64,000 nucleotides of DNA, from positions 124,001-188,000 of the forward strand of contig JANEZZ010000305.1 in assembly GCA_026122225.1 (NCBI GenBank). Reading direction: 5' to 3'. The position numbers and the translations under genes are program-made. Positions within the stretch are counted from its first letter, which is position 1, and every line of letters starts with the position of its first letter. The DNA comes from Heloderma charlesbogerti. Lineage: Eukaryota > Chordata > Lepidosauria > Squamata > Helodermatidae. Shown one piece after another: positions 21,917 through 31,145 of the stretch. The notes under the pieces were generated by a model. The model was not told where the DNA came from, did not search any database, and saw only the letters and a program-made list of their open reading frames with translations.

Positions 21917-21919
<3 letters not shown>
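21803..21919 (+). mobile_element. CR1 LINE 3' end
   Basis: AGCTGGACAGCCATCTGTCA, GGAGTTGGACTCAATGGTCT and GGCCCCTTCCAACCCC followed by TATTCTATGATA. Only the last ~115 bp is present; it runs into a CT microsatellite. Confidence 0.85.

Positions 21920-21954
<35 letters not shown>
21920..21954. repeat. (CT)n microsatellite
   Basis: Uninterrupted CT dinucleotides. A second CT-rich tract lies at 22071-22099, so the pair may stem from one purine/pyrimidine expansion split by sequence. Confidence 0.95.
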
Positions 21955-21959
<5 letters not shown>

Positions 21960-22070
21960 AGTATCCCATCTTTCTTCCAAGGAGCTCAAGTCACTGTACA
22001 GTGTACAGTGTTCCCTAATGCTGCTTAGGTTTGGCGGAGAGATAGTGGAGTGGTTGGTCCAAGGTTTCAT

Positions 22071-22099
22071 TTCTCTCTCTCTCCCTCTCTCTCTCTCTC
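22071..22099. repeat. (CT)n microsatellite, second tract
   Basis: CT repeats with one CCC interruption. Confidence 0.9.
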
Positions 22100-22857
22100 A
22101 GTGTGAGTTGCTGGTCTTCAGGTTTCAGCCCCCTGTCCCAGGTCTTTAGAAGTTAAATCTCGGGTTGGGGTGGGTGGGCAGGATGGAAGCATTGTTCCTC
22201 TCGTGCACATATCTGTACATGAAGGCACGTGAACACTACTCAGGCATCATGCACACATGCTGCAGCTGGCAAGATTAGTTTTGAGCTATTGGTGACATGC
22301 TCTAACATAGTATATTTCTCTAGTAGCTCTTTAATGAAACAACAAGCACGATTTTTTTATGTTGCTTTTAAGTCCGTGCAGGGCAAAAGAGGTGGAGAAG
22401 AGGTTTCATCCATGCTGGGGTGTGTGCGTAGAGCTCAAACGTTGACTCTTGGTGTGCAAATACTTGGGTGTGACGAGAACACACGAGTGTGTTGCAGCTT
22501 TCATCTGTAAGAGGCTGGAAGAAGGTAACTGTTGCTTCCACCCTTTTCAAGGTCTGCAAATTGAATCCCATCTCTTTGTTAACAACAGCTCACCAATTGC
22601 TCCCAGCTGGTCAGCTGTCTCTGAGGAGGTGTGAAAGTTCTTCTTCAAGGGACTTTTGGGGATTTTCACTTTTATATGTGAAAAAGGAGAGATTCCCTGC
22701 CTCTTGATAAAGCTAGGGATAAGAGACCTCTAAAATGGCTGGGGGGCGGGGGATAGGTGGAAGGGTTGGAGGGGGACACAGGTTTAGCAATATACTGTCA
22801 AAGCTAGAACCAATGGGATCCAAAGGGCAGTCTGTTTGATATCTGACCTATACATGG
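22100..22857. other. Unassigned sequence
   Basis: No gene or named repeat recognised. Confidence 0.3.
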
Positions 22858-22964
22858 ATTCAGCACAGTGGAACCTGGTGGCTTTGATGTCACTTGGGTG
22901 GTGAACCCGCTCCAGGTTTCAGTCCAAACTAGTCAGTACCTTGGATAGCTCCACTGGTTCAGCA
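22858..22964. mobile_element. CAGTGGAGGCTGG palindromic hAT-like element with 8-bp duplication
   Basis: Body 22866-22956, beginning CAGTGGAACCTGGTGGCTTT and ending CTCCACTG. Flanks ATTCAGCA (22858-22865) and GTTCAGCA (22957-22964) match at 7 of 8 positions, the best target duplication seen for this family. The right arm is mostly deleted. Confidence 0.75.
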
Positions 22965-24333
22965 GGATTTAATTTGTGGGAGAATTGGGATCAGAACTCA
23001 TCTCCCGAAAGGGCATGGTATAATATCCTTGCATTTTGTATTGGCATCTGCTGCTAAAGCCTGGACCCTGGGGGCCAAAGTCCAGGGCCCCCAAAATGAC
23101 CACTCAAAGTAGCAGGTGCAGAAGCAAACTCCATTTTATTCCTGTAGTCATGATTTAAGGGATTTTAAAATTCAAAACTGCCCATGCTCGGAGGTGGTTT
23201 GTTTTTGAATCAGGGTTGGCAACATTTAATGTTGTTTTTTTGCTCCAACATAGAAATATAGAGGTACTTGTAAAGCATGGAATGGTGACTGCTGTGCAGG
23301 GGGGCAGGAGCGGGGAGGGAAGAGAGATGCTGTGTGCATCACAACTTATGTAATCCACATGGCCATCTAAACAGGGACCCCATAAGATCATGGATTCCAG
23401 GGTCTAAAATTACCTCACTGCACCACTGAGGCAGTGTCCCATCTCTGTTGGTACCCACCCAAAAGCACCCATATGTAAATGGCTGCATTGCACATCCCCG
23501 CACCCCTTTCTAACATCTTTCTGCACACTCCCACCTACTGAGATGTCTCTTGACAGTTACATCTGCTTTCCCCCTTTTGCCTTCTGATTTTGAACATCCT
23601 TACAACCCTGCACGTGGCCACCCCGCATAATTAGTGGTGTACTTGGAAACAAGATGGTCTTGTATTTGTATGCCAAACTAGCTGCAGAATAATGGGAAAA
23701 GACAGTTTTGAAGGGAGGAGGAAGCCTGTAAGGGACCAGACCAAAGACATTTGGCTGCAGCTCTGCACAATCTGAGACCCATGCCCCAGCATTCTTGCAA
23801 CATTGTGAAGGATGCTCCGGTGTATTTCTGGGAATTGCATTGTTCCCCCTCCCGCCCCCACACACTGCTGCGTCAAGCATCTGCTTGGGGTGCTGATGCA
23901 CGCACGAGGGGTTGGGCTGGTTCTACGAAGCCCTGGCAGAGACCTTTTCCAGGTGCAGTGACTCCATTCTCCAGGGGTTATGTACTCAAGAAAGCACCAA
24001 ATCTGTTTATCCAAAGCAAACTCAGAATCGGTGTCTGTGAGAGAAAGAGAGGGAATAGCTACTTGTATGCTACCGGCTCCATTTCCCTTGTACTGTATTG
24101 CAAGTACGACCTCCAATGAAACATTACAGCTCATGCTTCCTCACAGGAGTGCTGCTGTTCAGATTCAATTGAGCCATTGCCTCCAAACAGGGCATTCTAT
24201 TCCCACCCACCCCCACACATTTTTTCCGGGTTTCTTTTGCAGTTGACATTCACGGAGACATACAAAACCACGTGTGGAGAAAGTGGATAAGGAGAAGTTT
24301 TTCTCCCTCTCACAACAACAGAGCCCTGGTTCA
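22965..24333. other. Unassigned sequence
   Basis: Open frames on both strands near 23560-24130 show no domain or exon signal. A stretch at about 23205-23300 resembles 63435-63530 and may be an unnamed repeat. Confidence 0.3.
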
Positions 24334-24475
24334 TCCCATAAAGCTGTTCGGTGGGACATTCAGGACAGATAAAAGGACTTCTTCACACCGCACAGAATTA
24401 AACTATTGAACTGGCTACCAGAAGATGTAGCGATGGCCACCAATTTGTCTGGTCAAGAGAGATGGAGGTATTAGG
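24334..24475 (+). mobile_element. CR1-like LINE 3' fragment
   Basis: GTGGGACATTCAGGACAGAT, GGCTACCAGAAGATGTAGCG and ATGGCCACCAATTTG match the element at 39066; the tail is lost. Confidence 0.65.
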
Positions 24476-25129
24476 ATTATTTGTGTGCATTAAAGTAAGA
24501 AGAAAAGGTAAGGGAAAAGATGATGGATTCTGACCCCCTGTTCCCAACCTAAATTTCAGCATGAAGATAGTAAGAAAGTGAGCGTCAAGGTTATGAAGTA
24601 ACGAGGAGTGGTGTATGGAGTTTCATTTCAATTGGGGAAAGGGGGGCTGAACAAAGTATTCAATAAGCTGCCACCTGTTCCCCATAGCCTGATTGGAACT
24701 GGGGGAAGGGGGCTTTCCCAGAGACCACAGACACACACTGGCCATCAAGGACCAAGTAAGCAGCCCTCTTCCACAGAATCAAACCCGAGCATCCTTGCAA
24801 CTCCGAGTTTCCCCAGACGGAGGGCTCCTAGAGCTAACCACTGGAAGACTGTTCCGTCTTCTTTCCTTAAGGGATTTCCTGCTGTAAGAAAAAAGACGGG
24901 AGAAGCAGTGGGAAAACACAGGAGAGGGAGGGCTACGAATGGAAGGCTCCCTCATTAAACTCTGTGAATGAGGCAGTGCCATGGAAGCCTCATCTGGGAG
25001 CCCCCGAGGTCTCCGGCCCTTTCCGTCCCACGAGGGAACCTCCCCGCCCTTTTCAAGCCCAGCCACTAAATTTAAGATGTCACCCCACGGCCAGGCCAGG
25101 GCAAAAAAACCGACTACTTCTTTCCTGAG
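24476..25129. other. Unassigned sequence downstream of the GPCR gene
   Basis: Lies beyond the predicted polyadenylation site on the - strand. No repeat or exon recognised. Confidence 0.3.
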
Positions 25130-25134
25130 GAGAC

Positions 25135-25474
25135 AACAACCGAACACTGTTTATTGATTACAAGGGAGAAGGGAGTCGCCCGGGCCTGCCCGAAACGGCG
25201 AGTTCCCGGGTCGCGGAGGGGAACGAGTCCGAGGCACGTCGCGGAGAGCGGCCAGGGGCGAGCGTCCGACTGGGCCGCGAGGCCGGGGCCCTGGATCGCG
25301 GGCGCGCCGGGCGGTAGGTCCGAGGGCCGCGGAGGAGGTCCTGGGCGCAGCCCCGCGCCAAGTCCTGGGAGCGGCGCCGCGGGTCCGGGCGCGCGGGCCG
25401 GCGGCGCCCCGGCGCAGCCCGCCCCGTCGCGGGCCTCGCGCTCGCTCTCCTCGGCCGGCGGGCGCGCCGCCGCG
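25135..25474 (-). other. 3' UTR of the apelin-receptor-like gene with AATAAA signal
   Basis: About 340 bp of GC-rich sequence follow the stop. AATAAA lies on the - strand at 25155-25150, next to a clear drop in GC content, so cleavage near 25130-25140 is likely. Confidence 0.7.
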
Positions 25475-26632
25475 TCACACCTTGGTGCCCGAGGCCGGCG
25501 CCTCGGACTTCTGGGTCTGCCCGCTGAGGGTGGAGGAGCCGGAGCCGGCCGGGCCGCGGCGCGCCGCGCGCACGCCGAGCAGCAGCAGGCAGCGGGCGCG
25601 GAAGCGGCCGTCGAGGAAGGCGTAGAGGACGGGGTTGAGGCAGCTGTTCACGTAGGCCAGGCAGGTGGCGTAGGGGTGCAGGCGCACGATGAGCGCCAGC
25701 CAGGCGCAGGGCAGGCGCAGCAGGCCCGCCCCGTGCAGCACGAAGGCGCCCTTGAGCGCGTGGAAGGGCAGCCAGCAGAGCGCGAAGACGGCCACCAGCG
25801 TGGCGATGACGCGCAGCAGGCGGCGGCGGCGCGGGCCCTCGTCGCGGCGCGCGCGCTGCCGGAAGTGGCGGCGGACGGCGGCGCCCACGCAGCAGTAGCA
25901 CAGCGCCATGAGCAGCAGCGGCAGCGCGAAGCCCAGCGCCGTGGTGGCCAGGCCGAGCGCGGCCAGCCAGCGCGCCTCCTCGCGCGCGCTCGCCGCCACG
26001 CCGCTGAAGTCCACGTCGCACTCGACGGCGGCGGGGCCGGGGCCGGGGCGCGGGCGCGCGTCGCGCAGCAGCAGCGCCGGCAGCGCCAGCAGGCCGGCCA
26101 GCAGCCAGACGGCGGCCAGCGCCAGCAGCGCCGAGGCGCGCGGGCGCAGGGCCGGGCGGGCGGCGGCGCGCGGCAGGGCGCGCGCCACGGCCAGGTAGCG
26201 CTGCACGCTCAGGCAGCCCAGGCAGAAGGCCGAGGCGAACATGTTGAGCAGCACCAGGTAGCTGCTGAGCTTGCAGAGCGCCGCGCCGAAGGGCCAGTGG
26301 AAGCGCAGCGCCGTGTAGGCCGCCCACAGCGGCAGCGTCACCACGAAGGCCAGGTCGGCCAGCGCCAGGTTGCCGATGTACGCGTCGGCCGAGCGGCGCT
26401 TGGCCGGCGCGCCGCGCCACACCGTGAAGATGACCAGCCCGTTGCCCGACAGCCCCAGCACGAAGACCAGCATGTACAGCACGGGCAGCAGCGAGAAGGA
26501 CACCTCCCAGTCCGTCTCGGCCTCTTCCCACGAGCAGCCCGGCGCGCCGGCGCCGCTCCAGTTGCCCGACGCCTCGTACTCGTCGTAGTACAGGTCCGCC
26601 GCGTACTCGGCGGGCTGCGGGGCGCGCGCCAT
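25475..26632 (-). CDS. Apelin-receptor-like class A GPCR, single exon
   Basis: 385 residues, seven membrane helices, no intron. N-terminus with acidic and Tyr residues (ADLYYDEYE) and one glycosylation site (NWS, residue 24). Helix 1 GNGLVIF (63-69); helix 2 NLALADLAFVVTLPLW (D93 is the sodium-site Asp); C120-C205 the usual disulfide; a second pair C33-C309 fits the apelin/chemokine-type receptors. Toggle motif CWLP (286-289); NPVLY (333-337); Cys 348 for possible palmitoylation; Ser/Thr-rich tail. TDWEV before helix 1, KRRSAD, FVVTLPLWA, WPFG and CKLSSYL all match the APLNR family better than GPR25 or GPR15. The family signals through Gi to apelin/Elabela peptides at the cell surface. Oddity: DRY is QRY (144-146). 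The Met at 26632 is chosen because the frame upstream is promoter-like and unlike receptors. An APLNR paralog is the best call; orthology is not proven. Confidence 0.9.
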   Translation of the reverse strand: MARAPQPAEYAADLYYDEYEASGNWSGAGAPGCSWEEAETDWEVSFSLLPVLYMLVFVLGLSGNGLVIFTVWRGAPAKRRSADAYIGNLALADLAFVVTLPLWAAYTALRFHWPFGAALCKLSSYLVLLNMFASAFCLGCLSVQRYLAVARALPRAAARPALRPRASALLALAAVWLLAGLLALPALLLRDARPRPGPGPAAVECDVDFSGVAASAREEARWLAALGLATTALGFALPLLLMALCYCCVGAAVRRHFRQRARRDEGPRRRRLLRVIATLVAVFALCWLPFHALKGAFVLHGAGLLRLPCAWLALIVRLHPYATCLAYVNSCLNPVLYAFLDGRFRARCLLLLGVRAARRGPAGSGSSTLSGQTQKSEAPASGTKV

Positions 26633-26700
26633 GCCGCCGCCGTCGCCGAAGCTGCCGGCCCAGCGCGTCCGACGGCAGCCGCGGCCCCCGGCTCGGCGCG

Positions 26701-26707
26701 CGCTTAA
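26701..26707 (-). promoter_or_regulatory. TATA-like box upstream of the GPCR
   Basis: CTCTTTAAGC on the - strand, about 70 bp upstream of the start codon, in an otherwise GC-only promoter. A TATA-like role is inferred from position only. Confidence 0.35.
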
Positions 26708-27025
26708 AGAGGGGCCCCGCCAGGCGCCGCCCCTCTGCCGGCGGGCGGGCGGGCGGGGCGGGCGCCTGGCCGGGCCCCGCCCGGCCGTCGGGGGGCGGTT
26801 GGGCGGGGGGGACGCCTCGGAGCGGCGGGCGACCCGCCCGCCGGGCCAGGGATCGCCCGGAGCAGCTGAGAGTACAGCGCGCCGACTCTCGAGACGTCCC
26901 TGTTGCTGGATCCAGAACCTGGCCGGACTCCCCGACCGACCGCCACCCCGGGATTTCCCCGCCAGCCCAGATTTGGCCTCCCTGTCCTGCAGGGATTCAT
27001 CCTTTGCCCTCTGCCCATGCTGAAC

Positions 27026-27153
27026 CAGCCTTCCCCAACCTGGCCCCCTCCAGATGTGTGGGACTGCAACCCCCATCGTTCCCAGGTCGCGGATGGGAAT
27101 AATGGGAGTTGTAGTCCCAAGACATCTGGAGGGCGCCAGGTTGGGGAAGGCTG
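27026..27153. mobile_element. Fold-back element with ZNF143-like arms near the GPCR promoter
   Basis: Left arm CAGCCTTCCCCAACCTGG and CTCCAGATGTGTGGGACTGC; right arm TGGGAGTTGTAGTCCCAAGA, ending GGTTGGGGAAGGCTG. The arms pair over about 55 bp. It lies 394-521 bp upstream of the receptor start codon, at the edge of the CpG island. Confidence 0.88.
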
Positions 27154-27591
27154 CTGTATGTGACAGCCTGCTTGGACTCTCCTGTTCGCGCACCCGGCGC
27201 TTCCTACATCCCGCAGTGGTCGCCTCTCCTTTCCTACGCCCCACAACCCCTCCAGCCGCATGTCCCGTAGCTCTGTGGGGTCCGACCTGTTCCTTCATGC
27301 ACAGTGGGAGGGCTGTAACTCCACGGAGCCTCCCGCTTTGTGGGCAGAAGGTTCCAGCAGGTTCCACCCCCAACTGCTCCAGTTTTCAAGTGGACCAGGT
27401 AGCAGATCATGGAAAGGATTCTTCTCCGCCCGACGCTCTGCGGCTGCCGCCACTCGGAGTAGGTTAGACGGTGTACTGAGAAGGCCGTTTCCGATGCAGC
27501 GCGGGGTGGGCAGATGCCGGGTTTGAGGGATATACCGTTGTCCTCGTTTTTACTACAATCCAGACACAGCCTGGCGCAAAAGACGCACACC
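27154..27591. other. Unassigned sequence
   Basis: No exon or named repeat; moderately GC-rich sequence upstream of the GPCR. Confidence 0.3.
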
Positions 27592-27812
27592 CGGGCCACA
27601 ATCCTATGCGCGCGTAAAGGTAAAGGTGTCCCCAGCCAGTCGTGTCCGACTCTGGGGGGTGGCGCTCATCTCCAATTCTAGGCTGAAGAGCCAGCTGTCC
27701 AGCTGCTGTCCTGCCTTAACCACTCGGCCCCCGCGCGTACCTGGGCATAAACCCAGCTGAACGCCATGCAACGTACTTCGGAGGAGGCGCGTATAGGATT
27801 GCGCTGCTAGAA
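27592..27812. mobile_element. AATCCTATGCG-ended element split by a Sauria SINE
   Basis: Left end CACAATCCTATGCGCGCGTA (27597-27616) and right end GGCGCGTATAGGATTGCG (27786-27806) are inverted relatives. The interior (27740-27785) follows the SINE copy. A small palindromic element, probably related to the AATCCTATGCATG family. Confidence 0.6.
27609..27739 (-). mobile_element. Sauria-type SINE (tRNA head, BovB-like tail)
   Basis: Body 27617-27731. On the - strand: tRNA-like head GGGGGCCGAGTGGTTAAGGC (A-box region), then AATTGGAGATGAGCGCCACC, CAGAGTCGGACACGACTGGC and a TTTACCTTTAC tail. GTCGGACACGACT is shared with the BovB 3' end seen at 724-745, consistent with mobilisation by BovB. CGCGCGTA at 27609-27616 and 27732-27739 is the target duplication. 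The family is squamate-specific. Confidence 0.88.
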
Positions 27813-28049
27813 TGAACTAATTCCAAGCCCACCAACTTGTTTTGAGAACCAGAACAGTACAGAACTTGCTTTCCTCCACACAAAAGTCCACTCCTGGTTA
27901 CCACCTTCCTTCATTTCATCCGTATGGCTGGGGAGCAGAGAGAATAATTTTGCTGTGCTCCTAAGCAGCTGGGAGTCAAAAAATCCTGGGTGATCTGCCA
28001 CAAATCACCCAGAGATCTGCCAGCAAATTTGCGCCTGCCCACGCCTGCT

Positions 28050-28117
28050 GCAGAACCTGCGAAGCTGCCTTAGGCTGGCTGAGCTCACTGGTCCCATCTA
28101 GCTCAGTATTGACTACA
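28050..28117 (-). mobile_element. tRNA-derived SINE, body fragment
   Basis: GCGAAGCTGCCTTAGGCTGG and CCCATCTAGCTCAGTATTG match the 3' half of the SINE at 50735. Head lost. Confidence 0.55.
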
Positions 28118-28119
28118 TC

Positions 28120-28308
28120 CAGTGGAGGCTGGTGGCTCTGACGTCAGTGGGGAGGTGAACCTGCTCCTGGTTTCAGCCAGAGCCAGTCAGAACTCTAAAG
28201 GAGCTATTCCATCACCTCGGAGAGCTCCTTTAGAGTTCTGACTGGTTCTGGCTGAAACCAGGAGCAGATTCACCGCCCCAATGACATCAGAGCCACCAGC
28301 CTCCACTG
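28120..28308. mobile_element. CAGTGGAGGCTGG palindromic element, long two-armed copy
   Basis: Starts CAGTGGAGGCTGGTGGCTCT and ends GCCACCAGCCTCCACTG; arms meet near 28208 (GGAGCTATTCCATCACCTCG). Each arm reads ...TTTCAGCCAGAGCCAGTC... and its complement over about 90 bp. The left arm holds TGACGTCA (28139-28146). Confidence 0.85.
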
Positions 28309-28639
28309 ACTTTTCCCTGCCTGGGGAAGCAGGCAGAGCCTGATTCAGTCCTGCTTGCTTCTGAGGCTTGTGCTCCAGTGGTTTGTCCAGCCCCAGCCTA
28401 AGAAAAGGCCCGCAGAGGAAAAGGCAGTTTGTGTGAAGGAAGTATTGGGGCATGGGGGCTAAACGTGCAATGAGAAGCCAGGGAATGGCCAAGTGAGCTT
28501 GTTGGAGGAAAGGAGAACTAACGTTTTCATCTCTTGCTTTCATACTGGTTTTGAAGAAGGAAGTCATACAATCTGCCTGACATCAGTAATGTGTGCAAAA
28601 CTAAGGTAGGCTCTCGCCAAATACCTTGGCAGTTGCCTC
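28309..28639. other. Unassigned sequence
   Basis: Nothing recognised. Confidence 0.3.
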
Positions 28640-28748
28640 AAACTAGAGATCAGCAGTCAGGGAAAGGGGTGAGGCCAGGGGAGGGGCTGGGGCTGGATTG
28701 GGACCCCAGGTGGGCCAGATTTGGCCCACAGGCTTGAGGTTCTGCGCT
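28640..28748 (-). repeat. CAGGGGTG-family element, end fragment
   Basis: TGGGCCAGATTTGGCCCACA followed by GGCTTGAGGTTCTG matches the reverse of the left end of 21083 and 55442. Confidence 0.5.
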
Positions 28749-28879
28749 CGTGGATTAAGAGGGCTTGCCGGAGGCTTCATGGAAAAGGGGGATTTTGCGA
28801 AAGGATCGAAAGGCGTTCCGAGAAGCAGTGCCAGGAACATAGGGCGGCAAGGGTGGTGGTGCTTGAGGGAGCAGCTGAG

Positions 28880-29290
28880 GGTAGCGGAGCTGGAGGAGTG
28901 GCCATCATGGGCAGAGGTACTGGGACAGTGCCAGGCCCGGGTCTCGCAGGGCTCTTGGGCAAGACACCCTCCATGGGCCCCTCCCTCAGTGCATCACTGT
29001 CCCTAGCTGCCATTGCTGCTGCCCCTTCCTCCTCCTTGCTCCCCCCGGCTGGCTGGACAGGCAGGGAGCCAGGGCGCAAGCAGGCCGGGGCATCTCCCGC
29101 TCCTCCTCCTCTCCACCACCGTCCGCTGGGCCAGAGCGAGAGGCGGGGGACAAGCAGGGTGCAGCGGTGGAGAGGAGGCCCCACTCCAGGGGGCTCTTGT
29201 CAGTGGGCCCCTGCTGGGGGGTGGGCCCTCGACAGGCACCCGGCCATGCCTACCCTTGACACCATCCCTACCCCAAATGAAAACGGGTAC
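28880..29290 (+). repeat. GC-rich dispersed repeat, copy 1
   Basis: Shares GGGCAAGACACCCTCCATGG, GGGGCATCTCCCGCTCCTCC, TGGGCCAGAGCGAGAGGC and GGGGGCTCTTGTCA with a second copy directly downstream and an inverted copy at 50945. Noncoding; family unknown. Confidence 0.65.
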
Positions 29291-29409
29291 AAATATCAAT
29301 CCCTCCTTCCTCGGGAGCAATAATCTGCAGCAATAAAACATCCGTCTTTTAACTAACATAAACGAACCTTCCAGCTTTTGCAAGCGAACTGCAGGGACAA
29401 GAAGAGCTT

Positions 29410-29660
29410 CCCACTTCGTGTACGGCAGAGAGCCAGGGAGCAAGCGGGCCTTGGCATCTCCTGCTCCTCCTCCTGACACCACCGTTGTCTGGGCCAGAGC
29501 GAGAGGCAAGTGGACAAGCAGGCCGCAAGAGGGAAGAGGAGGAGCCGCTCCGGGGGGCTCTTGTCAGGGAGCCTTGCTGGGCTGTGGGCCGTCTGCAGGT
29601 GCCCAACCACGCCGACCCTCGACAGCAGTCTGGCAGATCCGGCCCAGCAAGACAATCCGC
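29410..29660 (+). repeat. GC-rich dispersed repeat, copy 2
   Basis: CTTGGCATCTCCTGCTCCTC, TGGGCCAGAGCGAGAGGCAA and GGGGGGCTCTTGTCAGGGAG repeat the order seen in copy 1; the first ~150 bp is missing. Copies 1 and 2 are in tandem, separated by about 120 bp. Confidence 0.62.
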
Positions 29661-30460
29661 AGGAAGGTGCCCTGTTCAAGCCGCTTTGAAGTGAACAGGG
29701 TGTGAGCATGGGCGCTCTTGTGCCGCTCGCATTCATTTTCATGGGGCTTGTGCAGGAGAACTTCCCACTGGATCCTGCCCCATGTTAATTAGTGGGGGGG
29801 TTCCATTTGGAGTTTCTTCTTCAGTCCCCACCAGATGTCTTGGGCCAGCCCTCCATCTGGGCACTGAGCTGCCTGGTTGCCATTGCACGCACACACGCGC
29901 ACACCCCAGCTGCCCCACACACCTCCAAAGACAGAAAGAGGATTCAGAGCCCCAGGAAAGAGAACAAGGGAGGCCGCTGTTTGGTTTTCACTGGGCTTCA
30001 TGTGGGAATTTTCCAAACCGGATGCATCATTCATCGGGGAAGTGTGATAGGTCTTCAGCTGCCCTCTCCCTATGAAAACTCCACAACGTGGGACTGTAAA
30101 TCCTCCTCGCATGTGCATGTCGAGGTAGTAATGTAAATATTGCCACACACACTTACACTAGCGTTGCAGGGGTTTGCACACACCGACACATGTCTGCGCG
30201 CATAGCATTACGTCCATGCATTCCACGACAAAAATATGATGCATGGGGGGTGGGAAATGTTCCCTGGTGCCTATTCATTATGCCAAAGTGAAGGGGGAAA
30301 AGATGGGGGAAAGGGTTCTTTGTCATTTGCCTCAGTGTTGTTCCCTTTTTTTCAGTCCGAGCTAGTGAGTTCCTGAACTGAACCTAGGTGCTATGATACG
30401 TGATGCATGGGAAACTTCAGTTAGTGGAGTTTGAGATCTGTCTTCAGCTCTGGTTCACCC
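29661..30460. other. Unassigned sequence
   Basis: No exon or named repeat recognised. Confidence 0.3.
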
Positions 30461-30571
30461 CCTTAACCCAGCCTTCCCTGACCTGGTGCCCTCCAGATGT
30501 GTTGGACTACAACTCCCATCATCCAGTAGGGCCATCCAGAGGGCACCTAGTTGGGGACAGCTGCCGTAAAC
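30461..30571. mobile_element. Fold-back element with ZNF143-like arms
   Basis: Body 30469-30563: left arm CAGCCTTCCCTGACCTGGTG and GGACTACAACTCCCATCAT; short right arm AGAGGGCACCTAGTTGGGGA. Candidate 8-bp duplication CCTTAACC/CCGTAAAC (6/8). Confidence 0.78.
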
Positions 30572-30749
30572 CATGAACATTATTTTTGAAAGACCACCAA
30601 GGTGTCACGCAAAGTACAGCATATCAAACAAAGTCATAATAAAGCATGCTAAACAAAGCAGGAGAAGAAAACCTATCTGTAATAGTGGAGACTAGAATTA
30701 CATTTATAATCATTCAAAACACCAGGTGGAAAGGAAAAGTTTTAATGGC

Positions 30750-30910
30750 CCAACTAAAACTAAACAAGGAAAGGAGCCAGTTGAGCCTCCTAAGGGAGAG
30801 AGTTCCACAATTGAGATGCAGCCACAGAGAAGGCCCCGTCTCATGTTCCCGCCAACCTAGGCTCTCTTGGTGATGGGACACATATTCAGAGGGACATTTT
30901 GCTACCATGA
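30750..30910 (+). repeat. Old LINE (L2-like) 3' fragment
   Basis: GAGAGAGTTCCACAATTGAG and CCACAGAGAAGGCCCCGTCT are the hallmark of an old vertebrate LINE untranslated region; compare the related block at 42440. Confidence 0.5.
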
Positions 30911-31145
30911 CTAATAGCTATTGATTAATAGACTCCTCTTCCTCCATCATTATTTTTGTAATCTCCCTTTAAAGTCAGCTAACCCAGTGGCCATCACCAA
31001 GTCTTCTGTCAATGACAATGCAATCCTGTTCAGTGGGACTTACTCCCCAGAAAGTGTGCTCAAGATTGCAGGCTGAATTCCATGAATGAATATGCATGTA
31101 AGTATCCGGAATTTGGTACTATAGGGTAAGAGTAGGCAGAAGTCA

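Larger units (their letters stand above)
25160..26960. other. CpG island covering the whole GPCR gene
   Basis: Dense CpG and very high GC from the 3' UTR, through the coding region and into the promoter, bounded by ordinary sequence on both sides. The island covers the full coding sequence rather than only the promoter. Confidence 0.9.

Noticed and set aside
23631..24134. Overlapping open frames on both strands
   Set aside because: No recognisable protein features; both strands are open equally, as expected by chance.
25475..26632. Assignment of the GPCR to GPR25 or GPR15
   Set aside because: Helix 1-3 blocks (TDWEV, KRRSAD, CKLSSYL with NMFAS) fit APLNR-type receptors better. A phylogeny would be decisive and could not be run.
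25154..26707. Long open frame of 517 codons on the + strand across the CpG island
   Set aside because: It is the antisense shadow of the GPCR. Its composition is Ala/Arg/Gly/Gln only, with no domain; it arises because GC-rich DNA lacks stop codons.
26633..27373. In-frame N-terminal extension of the GPCR
   Set aside because: The extension is promoter and fold-back repeat sequence and is unlike any receptor N-terminus. The Met at 26632 gives a normal extracellular start.
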